Assembly (NCBI RefSeq): GCF_030272615.1
Contig: NC_081410.1
Coordinates: forward strand, 507,617,942 to 507,681,941
DNA from: Cryptomeria japonica
Taxonomy: Eukaryota > Streptophyta > Pinopsida > Cupressales > Cupressaceae
Length of the DNA stretch: 64,000 nucleotides
Reading direction: 5' to 3'
In this document: positions 1 to 11,207 of the stretch, piece after piece
Layout: every line of letters begins with the position of its first letter
Position numbering within the stretch: position 1 is the first letter of the stretch
Made by a program: the position numbers and the translations under genes
Notes under the pieces: model-generated
Told to the model about the DNA's origin: nothing
The model's input: the letters and a program-made list of their open reading frames with translations, nothing else
Database searches by the model: none

Positions 1-5
1 GATCA

Positions 6-158
6 ACACCATAAAAGGTGGAATTTCTCCTACACACACTATCCCAAAGTGGCACAAACACCCAAGTGTCTCATACCCAAACTACTATGAAATGCATTTC
101 CTAAGTAAACTTAAGTAAGTGTAATAATATCCAAGATGAATAATTATTTACACCAACA
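6..158 (-). repeat. 3' LTR of the 1-3066 element
   Basis: This 153-bp block matches 2914-3066 with only a few differences visible by eye. Read on the minus strand it starts TGTTGGTGTAAATAATT. It is preceded by a purine-rich tract, so it is the 3' copy. Similarity ends at base 6. Confidence 0.75.
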
Positions 159-380
159 CCCCGCCTTAAGTGCAACTTCGGGGAATGCACTTAAGTCTAC
201 AATGCAACTAAGCAATGCAAGATCGGTCCCGGCTACTAGGCCATGTTAGGTACCCATGTACAAATGCAAATGCATGCAAACCAATGCAATGAAATCTCTC
301 ACAAAGTGGGGAAAGAGAGAAAAACCCAATGGGAAAAAACCCTCCCCCAAAAGAGAGATGAAAAACATACAAGAGAACTC

Positions 381-1001
381 TCATAGAAGAATGTGAGGAA
401 CAAAACCGCATGTGAGGAAAAAGTCCCCCACATATGATAGAAGAAGAGAAGCTAGGAAGCCCCCCCTTAATGTGGAATCTGCACCAATGATAGAAGCTCG
501 ATGTATGAAGAAACTACTCCATGAACGTTGAACAACATTCCTCCCCTTAGGAAGAAATAAAACCAAAGGTGTATCCATGAAGTCTCCCCAATCATGAAGG
601 GAAGATGTATGAAGAAAACTCATGATGAAAGGAATCTCTGAAAACTGCTCAAGTGTCCCCATGTTGATGCTAAAAGATACCCCCTCCAAAGGTGGTAAAC
701 AGTGCCACACTGCTGAAAAAGGCACTCCAAGATCTAGTGGAGATGGATGTAGAACATGTCCCAAAGACTCACATGTCTCCTCAAAAAATAAAGAGACCTC
801 CTCCAACTGCAGTACATAAGTATCCACAATCATGTCAACCTCGAAAGAATGATCATGTAGAGAATGAACAAGAGGGTTAGAGTGTTCCCTCGCAACAATC
901 GAAGAAGGATCACCTTCGTCAAAGAGAAGATGAATTTCATCAATGATGTCTCCCAAATCTGCAATGTAGGATTCCATAAATAAACCTGCAATGTCTATCA
1001 A
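381..1001 (-). CDS. Hypothetical ORF in the 3' part of the 1-3066 element
   Basis: A 206-codon frame in the element's coding orientation lies between the Gag-protease frame and the 3' LTR, where pol would normally sit. It is acidic and hydrophobic in its N-terminal half. Near its C-terminus is a stretch rich in Arg, Ser and aromatic residues (NVVQRSWSSFFIHRASIIGA). I recognise no domain. It could be a remnant of an acquired sequence, a diverged tail of the Gag-protease protein, or a chance frame. Its length without a stop in a decayed element is mild support for a real origin. Confidence 0.35.
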   Translation of the reverse strand: MIDIAGLFMESYIADLGDIIDEIHLLFDEGDPSSIVAREHSNPLVHSLHDHSFEVDMIVDTYVLQLEEVSLFFEETCESLGHVLHPSPLDLGVPFSAVWHCLPPLEGVSFSINMGTLEQFSEIPFIMSFLHTSSLHDWGDFMDTPLVLFLPKGRNVVQRSWSSFFIHRASIIGADSTLRGGFLASLLLSYVGDFFLTCGFVPHILL

Positions 1002-1043
1002 GTAATCATCCCATGAATCTGAAGCTGGAAGACAATGAATATC

Positions 1044-2657
1044 CTATTGCACTGAATCACATGAAGGCAAAACTGTCACACTATCTGCATCATCAGGTGC
1101 AATAGGTGATGTGATATCAATATGAGGAGATGAAATATAAGGCTCAAGAACGGGGTCACATGTGAGAATCTCCATGTTCAAGTGGCCAAAGTTCTCCTCA
1201 AAATCTGAACCATCACAAGAAGTGTGATCATCATGTGTAGAATTGTCAAATGTGAAATCATCATCATCAACAAAATCTGAAAAGGAGTATAACCGAGATG
1301 CATGATCAACCACCCCAGTCGCAATGATAGTTCTAGTCTCCAAGTCTCTAATGAAAACTAAGTCAGGTGTGAACTCCACAACTCTCTTAGTTGCACCATG
1401 TGTGATTTGATAGATAGAAAGGAGATTGTTTGTCAAGTGGGGTACACACAACACATCATTGAAGGAGTTATCCCCAATGTCAATAGATCCTTTCCCAATC
1501 ACATCCATGTATGTATGATTGCCCATCAAAATCTGTGGCATGGTGTAAAGGCTCAAATGTAGAGAACATAGACTGCAAAGATGCCATATGATGAGAAGCC
1601 CCTGAATCTAGAAGCCATCTCTCTGAATCATGACTAATATTAGCACATAGAGCTTTTCCTTTTCTTGTTCCAAAAGAGTGAGTCTTCCCACTTGTAGAAG
1701 CCATGAATGCTTACCCTTTTCCTTTTGAATGTGAGGAAGTGGAAGTTGATGAATCATCCTTCTTGTAGACTTTAGGCAAATACATGTTATGCTTTTTGAT
1801 GATATGTGTGAGGTCATCAATCTTCTTAGAATGGCAACGATGCTCCTCATGACCAATCTTTTTACAATAGGCACAAGTAGGTCTCTCCCTCTTTGGTGAA
1901 TTATCTCTCTTGGAAGAGGATGAATCTCCTTGTTGTGGAGAAGATGGTGCTTTTTCCTTAGGCTTTGATAGCCATTTCTTCTTGTTTGAGTTGTCCTTTC
2001 CTTGATTTCCTTTGTTCCCTTGATTTGCCACTAATGCTTGAGACTTAGAAGCCTTAATAATGCCCATGCTTATCAACTTAGTTTGTTCCATCATCAACAT
2101 TTCATTAAAAGATCAAATGTAGGCATTGTGTAGCTTGAACCCATTGTCATCCTATGGGTTTGGAAACTAGAAACAAATGTTGCATATTCTTGTGCAAGCT
2201 TGCCTATCAAGTTGAATATCAATTGAGTATCCTTCTTATCAATGCCACAATCTTTGAGTTGTGCCCTCAACTCATTTGCCTTAGTGACATAATCTTGTAT
2301 AGTATTAAAGTTCTTGGGATCCAACATGGTGAGATCACTATCAATTTGATATCCCCTAATCTCATCAACTTGACCATACAAGTCTTGAAACTTTTGCCAA
2401 GCATCCTTGATTAGAGTACACTTCTCAATATGAAAAATGAGATCCTTTGATACATACTTTCTTAAGGTACCAATTGCCATGATATTTTTAGTGAGCCAAT
2501 CCAAGTGACCAACTAGATCAACCTTAGGATCAGTGGGAGCAACAATAGTTCCATCAATGTAATGAGTGAGTCCTTTTTCCATAAGTTTACTCCATGCATC
2601 AATTTTCCAAGTAGCATAATTATGAGGAGTTAATAGAGGAAACTTAGAAGAACCCAT
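1044..2657 (-). pseudogene. Copia-type Gag-protease (frameshifted)
   Basis: The likely start is the ATG at 2657, not far inside the 5' LTR. The first segment (2657-2094) is Gag-like, opening GSSKFPLLTPHNYATWKIDAW, the usual Copia Gag N-terminus. A frameshift near 2095 leads to a Lys/Ser-rich linker and one CCHC knuckle (CAYCKKIGHEEHRC, about 1860). A TAA at 1711 then interrupts, and the protease motif LLDSGASHHM follows (about 1600). Another shift near 1550 leads to the region that normally links protease to the integrase zinc domain (VLCVPHLTNNLLS). The protein then diverges and ends at 1044 without any integrase. Gag would package RNA and the protease would mature Gag. With two frameshifts and a stop this copy is dead. 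Confidence 0.7.
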
Positions 2658-2913
2658 AGCAGCAAAAAGGAAGGAACACAATAGCACAAAAGCACAAGAG
2701 ACACCCCCCCAAATTCACTCAATCAAAGTACCCCCCCAAAAAAGATGATTTTGGCACTTTATATGTAGTGCATGTACAATAGGCCACTTGCAAACAATGG
2801 GAAGGTGGACTTCTGATTTTGTTTTACAACTGCCCCAATAAGCTGAGAACTACAAAGCAAAAGATCAGAAAGATAGATCTATGTAATACAAATGAAAAAA
2901 TTGGCCAAATAAG

Positions 2914-3066
2914 ACACCATAAAAGGTGGAATTTCTCCTACACACACAATCCCAATGTGGCACAAACACCCAAGTGTCTCATACCCAAACTACTATGAAA
3001 TGCATTTCCTAAGTAAACTTAAGTAAGTGTAATAATATCCAAGATGAATAATTATTTACACCAACA
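2914..3066 (-). repeat. 5' LTR of the 1-3066 element
   Basis: Partner of the repeat at 6-158 and of the same length. It lies upstream of the Gag reading frame on the minus strand, so it is the 5' copy. The base after it (3067) resumes the satellite array in register. Confidence 0.75.
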
Positions 3067-6000
3067 GTAGGCACCCATCACATGACCTCGTAGGTTCAAA
3101 CAAATTGTCTATACATGCCCTGGGCTATGAGATACGCGACATCAAATTTTGATGATTTTTCACACTTTGAGCCACCTAGTGTAAATTCAGCCACCCGGAC
3201 ATGCTCACACTGACAGTTCGTTGCCACGACGAGCAGAAACAAAATTGTGCTATTTTTCCACCTTGCATTGAATGTATTTGACATTTTTTAATGGGATAGA
3301 AAAAGTCTCACCATGAGCAAATGGAATTGAGTTGGTCAAAAGTGAGAGAGGTCTTTTTAGTCATCCACCACATGACCTCGTCAGTTAAGATGACTAATCT
3401 ATACATGTCATGGGCTCTGAGTTACTTGACGTCAAAGTTTGACCATTTTTCACACTTAGAGCGCTCAAGGGAGAGCATCACTAAGGTGTGGATCAGAATG
3501 ATTGGGTGACTTGGGGAGAGAAACAAGGGCATACCTAGTGTAAACCCAACCAATCGAATGCACTTGCACCAATGGTTCATTGCCATGATGAGTGGACTAA
3601 AAGTTGTGCTATTTTGCCACTTTTCACTAAATGCATTTAAGGGTTTTTAGTGTGATAGAATAAGTCTCACCACAAAAATGTGGAATTGAGTTGTCCAAAA
3701 GAGGGATAAATTTTTTTAGTCATCCACCACATGACCTCGTAGGTTCAGACGACTCGTCCACACATGCTACAGGCTCTGAGATACACAACATCAAAGGTTC
3801 ACGGTTTTCACACTTTGAGCACTCAAGGGAAAGTGTTGTTAAGGTGTGGCTCAGAATGATTAGGTGACTTGGGGAGAGAAACAAGGGAATAACTAGTATA
3901 AAACTGACCACCCGAATGTGCTCGTACTGATGGTTTGTTACCACGATGAGTGGAACAAAAGTTATGCTATTTTTCTACCTTGCACTGAATGCATTTGATG
4001 ATTTTTAATGTGATAGAAAAAGTCTCACCATGAGCAAATGGAATTGATTTGTCTTAAAGGAAGAGATATTTTTGTAGCCATCAACCCCATGACACCATAG
4101 GTTCAGATTACTCATCCATATGTGCCATAGGCTCTGAGTTATGCGACATCAAAATTCGATGGTTTTTTACACTTTGAGCGCTCAAGGGAAAGTGTCACTA
4201 AGGTGTGGCTCAAAATGAACAGGTGACTTGGGGAGAAAAAAAAGGGCATACCTAGCATAAACTCGGCCACCCAGATGTGCTCATGTTGACGGTTCATTTC
4301 CATGATAAGCGGAATGAAAGTTATGCTATTTTGCCACCTTGGACTGAATGTATTTGACAATTTTTAGTGTGACAAAAAAAGTCTCACCATGAGCAAATAG
4401 ATTTGAGTTAGCCAAAAGTGGGAGAGGTTTTTGTAGTAGTCCACCACATGAACCCATATGTTCAGACATCTCATCCATAAGTGTCATGGGCTCCAAGTTA
4501 TCCGACGTCAAAGTTTCACATTTTTTCACATTTAGAGCGCTCAAGGGAAAGCATCGCTAATGTGTGGCTCAAAATGATCGGGTGAATTCAAGAGAAAAAA
4601 AAGGGCATACCTAACATAAACCTGACCACTCAGATGCGCTCACACTAACGGTTTGTATCCATGATGAGGGGAATGAAGTTATGCTGTTTTGCAACATTTC
4701 ACTAAATGCATTTGACGATTTTTAATGCGACAAAAAAAATATCACCACAAGCAAATGGAATTGAGTTGTCCCAAAGTGGGAGAGGTTTCTATAGTTGTCC
4801 ACCACTCAACCTCATATGTTTAGACAAATCATCCGCATGTGCCATGGGCTCTGAGTTATGCAATGTCAAAGTTTGATGATATTTCACACTTACAACGCTC
4901 AAGGGAAAGCGTTGCTAAGGTGTGGCTCAGAATGATTGGGTGCCTTTGGGAGAAAAACAAGGGCATAACTAGTAGAAAAATGGCCACTTGGACATGCTCA
5001 CACTGACAGTTTTTTGCCACAACAAGCAGATTGAAAGTTATGCTATTTTGCCACATTTCACGGAATGCATTTGAGGGTTTTAGTGCGACAGAAAAATTCA
5101 CACCACGAGCAAATGGAATTGAGTTGTCTGAAAGTGGGAGAGTTTTTTGTAGTCATCCACAATATCTCCTCATAGGTTTAGATGGTTTGTTTGTACGTGC
5201 CTTGGGATACAAGTTACGCGACGTCAAATTTGTTTGTACATGCCTTGGGATACAAGTTACGCGACGTCAAATTTTGATGGTTTTTCACACTTAGGGTGCT
5301 CAAGGGAAATCATCACTAAGGTGCGGCTCAGAATGATCAAGCGGCTTGGCCAATGAAGAAAGGGAATAGCTAGCGTAAACCCAGCCACTTGGACTCACTT
5401 GTACTGATGGTTAGTTGCCACGATGAGCGAAATGAAAGTTATACTATTTTTCCACCTTGCACTAAATGCATTTGATGGTTTTTAGTATGATAGAAAGTCT
5501 CACCATGAGCAAATAGAATTGAGTTGGCCGAAATTAGGAGATTTTTTTGTAGTCATCCACCACATGACCTCATAGGTTTAGACATCTCGTCCATACATGC
5601 CATAGACTCCAAGCTATGCAACATCAAAGTTTGACGATTTTTCACACTTAGAGCGCTCAAGAGAAAGCATCGCTAAGGTGTGGCTCAGAATGATTTGACA
5701 ACTTGGGGAGAGAAACAAGAGCATACCTAGTGTAAAACCGACCACACAGATAGGATCACACTGATGGTTCATTGCCATGACGAGCATAACGAAAGTTATG
5801 TTGGTTTGCCACCTTTCATTGAATGCATTTGATGGTTTTTAGTGTGACAGAAAAAGTCTCACCATGAGCAAATAGAATTGAGTTGTCCAAAAGTGGGAGA
5901 GGTTTTTGTAGTTGTACACCACATGACCCTGTAGGTTTAGAGGAATCATCCACATGTGCGAGAGGCTCCGATCTATGTGATGTTAAAGTTTAATGGTTTT

Positions 6001-7240
6001 TCACACTTAGAGCGCTCAAGGGAAAGTGTCGCTAAGGTGTGGCTTAGAATGATCAGGAAACTTGGGGAGTGAAACAAGGGCATACCTAGCATCAACCCAA
6101 CCACCCAAATGTGTTCGCAATGATGGTTTATTTCCATGATGAGAAAAACAAAAGTTATGCTATTTTGTCACGTTTCACTAAATGCATTTGATGACTTTTA
6201 GTGCAACAAAAAAAGTCTCACAATGAGGAAATGGAATTGAATTTCCTGAAAGAGGGAGAATTTTTTGTACTCATCCACCATATGACCTTGTAGGTTCAAA
6301 TGGCTCATCCACACGTGCCATGAGCTCCGAGTTAAGCGACATCAAAGTTTGACAGTTTTTCACACTTATAGCGCTCAAGGGAAAGTGTCGCTAAGGTGTG
6401 GATCAAAATGATCAGGAAACTTTGGGAGAGAAATAAGGGCATACCTAGCATAAACCCAAGCACCCAGATGTTCTTGCATTGATGGTTCATTTCCATGATG
6501 AGCAGAAGAAAGCTATTTTATTTTGCCACCTTTCATTGAATGCATTTGATGGTTTTTAGTGTGATAGAAAAAGTCTCACCACAAGAAAATGTAATTGAGT
6601 TGTCCGAAAGTGGGAGAGGTTTTTGTATTCATCCACCACATTACCCCATAGGTTCAAACATCTCATCCACATGTGTGGTGGGCTCTAAGTTACGTGATGT
6701 CAAATTTTGATGATTTTTCACACTTTGAGTGGTCAAGGGAAAGTGTCGCTAAGGTGTGGCTCAGAATGATCGGGTGACTTGATCAATAAAATAAGGGTAT
6801 ACCTAGCATAAACCCAGACACCCAGATGTGGTCATGCTAACGATTCATTTCCATGATGAGTGGAAATAAATTTGTGCTATTTTGCCAGCTTGCACTAAAT
6901 GCATTTGATGGTTTTTAATGTGACAGAAAATGTCTCACCACGAGCAAATGGAATTGAGTTGGCCAAAAGAGAGAGAGGTATTTGTAGGAACCCATCATAT
7001 GAACTTGTAGGTTTAGACATTTTGTCTATACATGTTATGGGCTATGAGCTACGCAACGTCCAATTTTGATAGTTTTTCACACTTTGAGTGCTTAAGGGAA
7101 AGCATCGCTGAGGTGTGGCTCAGAATGATCACACAACTTGGGAAATGAAACAAGGTGATACCTAGCATAAACCTGGCCACCCAAACATGCTCGCACTGAA
7201 GGCTCATTTCCACAATGAGCAGAACAAAGGTTGTTATATT
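3067..7240. repeat. Tandem satellite, about 359-bp unit, about 12 copies
   Basis: The landmark CATGACC and its variants recur at 3081, 3371, 3730, 4089, 4447, 4805, 5163, 5563, 5922, 6281, 6639 and 6998. The spacing is 358-359 bp, with two exceptions. The first unit is 290 bp (a deletion of about 69 bp), and the 5163-5563 unit is 400 bp because of an internal 42-bp duplication around 5190-5270. Units also share ACACTTAGAGCGCTCAAGGG and GTGTGGCTCAGAATGATC. The last unit decays near 7240. Minus-strand frames of 60-80 codons recur once per unit and are by-products of the period, not genes. Copies differ largely where one has CG and another TG or CA, as expected of methylated DNA. Confidence 0.9.
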
Positions 7241-7299
7241 TTGCAATCTTTATTTTCTAGTTCTCTCTAAATATCAATGTTCTAAAAAGGTTGATTGGA

Positions 7300-7371
7300 G
7301 AAGTTGTTTCTACTAGTAATATGAGTTTAATTATTGAAGTTGTTTCTACTAGTAATATGAGTTTAATTATT
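7300..7371. repeat. 36-bp tandem duplication
   Basis: Two consecutive copies of a 36-bp segment beginning GAAGTTGTTTCTACTAGTAA lie at 7300-7335 and 7336-7371. They appear identical. They lie in AT-rich DNA between the satellite and the decayed transposase-like gene. Confidence 0.85.
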
Positions 7372-7789
7372 CAAAAATCACATAACTATGACTACATAAC
7401 ACTAAGTATCTCAATCATTGTTAAACAAAAATATATTGCACATAAGTATCTTGTAATGACATTTAATATTGCAATGCCTCAAACATTTCATTTGTAAAAA
7501 TATATAGGTCACATGTACATATATTTGAATAAGCTTGCTATTATAGTTTAATTTATTGCATTTACATTCAATTCAATGAACCATTTGGATCCGCTCTACT
7601 CTTTATAGAGTCAATAATTTCCTCATGGTCAGACTCATGAACTTTCCATAGGTTTTGGTTTAGTGGTCTACCCCCATATTTAGTCAATTGAACATTTGAT
7701 GCCACCATAAGGTTTGAATAATGAAGAATCTTTCTATGTATCTCAAAGTCCTCAAATAATCATAATTTAGATTTCTTCAATTTGTACCT

Positions 7790-10600
7790 CTAAAGCCATG
7801 TACCAGTAACAATGACTGGTCTTGTAGGGTATTCAATGTTTTCACCATCTACCATAGAGCCATCCAATTTCTTTTTTGCCTCCACACAATGACATAGATA
7901 ATAATATGTTCCTTCTTCATTGTCTTCAGCTGCAATAACTGCATAAGCATGCCCTATAATCATATTTGCATTTATGAACATGAAAAGAGTAAACAAATAG
8001 ATATAAAATAAGTTTTACTAAATATGTATGTAGATAATTTACTAGGATAAACTAGATCTAAGACATGATCAAAGTCAACTGATGCTTCCATCTATGTGAG
8101 TTGCAATGCTGTCGGGAGTCGATATGTCTCAAGTGGGCTCAGAGTTCTCGTACACCATTCATCGACCCACTCCTTTGACTCACACTCATTCCATGGTTCA
8201 TTTGCACATAATGAAAAAAATCACACCATATGTCACGTATGTATAGTCCACGAACATGCATTAGAGCTTCTAAAAGTGTGTAGCTTACTCGATCCTATCA
8301 ATGTACAACAATCCTCATATTTTACAATAGTTCTTATATCAACCAAAAAAATATATGAACTGAAGACTCACCTTGATTACCTGGACCCATTGTATCATTA
8401 CACCACTCGACAATAGCTCTTGCATTTGTCAACTTTGCTTTGTCTATCTACTTTAACTCTTCTCGTGCCAAGACTCTTTTGATACATGCTCCCCCTTTCC
8501 ATGCCCGACTTCACAAAAATTCCACATATGTTGAACACTAGTGCTCTTATGCATTTTTCTTAACCAATAAAACATCCAAGAGTTCTTGAATTTTGAGGCA
8601 CAATTATCTAACCATATGAAGTGTTGCTAGAACGAAATACCCCTACTAGCCAAATTATGGTAGAACATCTAAAAGCAACCTTGCACAAACTCTGTAGAAT
8701 GTGAGTGATCATCACTAATATAGAAGTGATACTCCCTCAAAATATTGCTATTTTCATTTTTGATATCAGTAGCATGCATGAATGCTATATGCACAAATAC
8801 AACAACTTGTGTGGAGTTGTAATACTGGGATTGAGCCTCATTTTATGGCTTTAGTGTGTAGTTCTCTATGAAGTCAACAACCAAAATGATGGTATCGAGT
8901 GGAAATGTGTCCTTGCAAATCTTGAATTGCAATTCCAACTATCAAGCTCTATGGGTATGCCTTGCATACTCATACAATATTTTCTCACGAAAAATGCCCA
9001 TAAATTGGTACACTGGAATCTTTTTAGTGAAAAATTCAAACCCTTTTGCTTCTTTTCCATCTTTTACACTATAGGCCACCATCTTATATTTACCAAATTC
9101 TACTAGTTCATTCCCAATAATATGTGTACTATCTATATGTTCACAAATTGGCAAATTTTGGAAGTCACCGCAATGAACACACGTGTCATCCAAGCATACT
9201 TTATTGTAAAATTATTGACCATCAACTCTTTCACATAAAATGGTAGATATGAATCCCCTTGAAGAGCTAGGTGGAGCCTTTATGCTACATTCCTATGAAA
9301 TGTTATTAGTATGAAAATCTACACATATATGTCTATAAACATCATAATGATTAGAAAAATCAATGTGTACTCTACAACAACAAGTAGTGAATGTGTAATT
9401 TATTTTGACATAAAAAGGCTTTTCCATTTCAAAAACTCTTTGGCTACTTTAAATTTGATGATACATGTCCAAAAACTTGGCAAAAAATTGTGTTTGAGTC
9501 ATATCCAAAAAATGCTTCAGATGTGGATCATGGGTTTGACTACCAATTCTCTTCCTTACAACATCTCTTTGATTAGGAGAGACCCTTGTGTTAGTCTTCC
9601 AAAATTATTCAATCAAGGATCTCAATGCTTCAACAATTGCTTTATCTTTTCATGGTAGTCTACTAGAGAATGCCTATAATTCTTTATCATTTGGATCCTC
9701 AACTCTTTCACGCCTTCCCACTACTCTCATTAGAGATTTTCTACTTATTTTAATTGGTTTACTTGTCTTTCTAATGAGCTGAGATTTCTTGGTTTGAGTG
9801 CTTACTATTATTGATGTGAGGACATGTCATGTAAAATTACTATCTTTCATGCACGATTTAGAATCCACACTCTCATATGCACTCATTAGATTCTTGAGAA
9901 TTGATTTCTCACTTGAATCATCTGATTCTCTTAGCCCAAGAATTTGCATGATGGGACTAAATTTCAGATTTCTCATCATTTCAACAAATAGTTGACATCT
10001 TCCAGTCTCATTTAACTTTTCAAAGTACAATCTCCAAATTTGGTTAGCATATCTTTGACAAATACACTTTGGAATCTTATCAACCATTGGTTGCAAAATA
10101 TTACTATCAATATCAATCAAATACTTAGGCTTTCTATGAAAAATTATAGGAGGTATTCTCAAATTTTGAGTTGCCTCAATATTAGGAATGTTAACAACAT
10201 TGGGGATAGATGGCATACCTTTAAATTGAGATGTACTTGAAATGTGACATGTTGTAGATGGTGTTCCTTCAACTTGAAAAGTGAGAGATGGCATGCCTTC
10301 AACTTGAGATGTGACAAATTATGTGCCTTCAACTTGATATGTGACAAATAGTGTGTCTTCAACTTGATATGTGAGTGATGGTGTTCCTTGAACTTGAGAT
10401 GTGATAAATGGTGTGCCTTCAACTTGAGATGTGAGAGATGTTGTTCCTTCAACTTGAGATGTGACAAATAGTGAGCCTTCAACTTGAGATGTGAGAGATG
10501 TTGTTCCTTGAACTTGAGATGTGAGAGATGGTGTTCTATCAAACTCAGACATCGATTATCTCTTTGCACGAAGCTTTTGCATTCATCCTCTTTGTTTTCC
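7790..10600 (-). pseudogene. Decayed transposase-like gene (DDE-type candidate)
   Basis: Pieces of one protein can be read in order on the minus strand through several frames. About 9,620-9,330 reads TNTRVSPNQRDVVRKRIGS, then EKPFYVKINYTFTTCCCRVH with a cysteine cluster. At 9193-8942 is a CxxC-containing segment (DDTCVHCGDF). About 8,920-8,660 has VVDFIENYTLKP, QSQYYNSTQVVVFVHIAF and EYHFYISDDHSHSTEFVQ. About 8,620-8,490 has IWLDNCASKFKNSWMFYWLR and WNFCEVGHGKGEH. About 8,490-8,400 has ACIKRVLAREELK and NARAIVEWC. About 8,340-8,240 has FLVDIRTIVKYEDCCTLIG, and 7996-7790 is a C-terminal piece. The spaced acidic residues resemble a DDE catalytic core. From memory this layout matches a transposase-like family of mosses, lycophytes and conifers. 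I do not assign a superfamily. Stops, shifts and missing residues make it a pseudogene. Confidence 0.6.
10261..10545 (-). repeat. 30-bp minisatellite, 9 clean copies, coding on the minus strand
   Basis: The string TTC(G)AACTTG recurs at exactly 30-bp steps from 10268 to 10508, with degenerate units on both sides. Because 30 is a multiple of three, the minus strand reads as a 10-residue repeat close to SLTSQVEGTP through most of the array. It lies at the 5' end of the decayed transposase-like gene and may have been an N-terminal low-complexity region. Confidence 0.9.
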
Positions 10601-11207
10601 CAATACCATATATCTCTTACATTCCTCTTCAATTGGCATGTCTTCTTCTATGGTGTTCAATTTCCTTTATTGATGAATTTACCTTATATTTTCTCTTGTC
10701 TTTGCATTATTAGTTTCATGGTCTTCCCCTGTTAGATTTTGTCATCTTTTCTTCCACATGGTGGTGATTTCTAAATATACCTACACAAAGATTGTATAAA
10801 TAATTGCATAAACCAATAGAAACATATGAAATTAAGTTATGAATGCTAAAATTGTTGAAGTTATGATCTAAGTAGAAATTTGTGATAAAGGTGGTCTTAT
10901 TCACATATGCACTACTTAGATTTTTCTCTTATTAATGTAGTTAAATTGTATATTATGAAATAACAACAAAAAAAATCATAATAAACATTTTAGTTAAAAA
11001 AAAGATCACCTCATATATAAAAAATGCCTGCAAAAACTTCAAATGTTTGTCTTCTACGATGTCCAACCATAAAAAGGTGGTGAAATTGTGATGGAATATG
11101 CTAATATACTTCTATGATAATTCAACAATATGAAAAAAGTGTTTCCTTGTCGTGATCAAAGAAAACGTGTAGACAAAACCAAGGAATGTGGACCAGAATC
11201 ACGAGTC
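10601..11207. other. Stretch without a gene
   Basis: AT-rich DNA between the transposase-like remnant and Copia element A. I see no long frame, repeat or RNA gene. The last five bases (11203-11207, GAGTC) form the left target-site copy of element A. Confidence 0.5.

Larger units (their letters stand above)
1..3066 (-). mobile_element. Non-autonomous Copia-type element with very short LTRs (Gag-protease only)
   Basis: A direct repeat of 153 bp lies at 6-158 and 2914-3066. Between them, on the minus strand, are a Copia-type Gag, one CCHC knuckle, a DSG protease motif and an extra ORF. A purine tract (minus-strand AAGGCGGGG, 159-167) abuts the left repeat, as a polypurine tract abuts a 3' LTR, and both repeats begin TGTTGG on the minus strand. 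No integrase, reverse transcriptase or RNase H is present, so the element must have depended on helpers. The repeats stop matching at a non-canonical GT instead of CA, and I could not find a normal primer-binding site, so the inner LTR edge is uncertain. The left flank is outside the window, so the target duplication cannot be checked. The right flank is satellite DNA entered in mid-unit. Confidence 0.75.

Noticed and set aside
3096-7246. Repeated 60-80 codon frames in the satellite
   Set aside because: They recur once per 359-bp unit and decay together with it. They reflect periodicity, not genes.
10261-10545. CRISPR-like array
   Set aside because: The 30-bp units are directly contiguous with no unique spacers. 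The context is a plant nuclear repeat.
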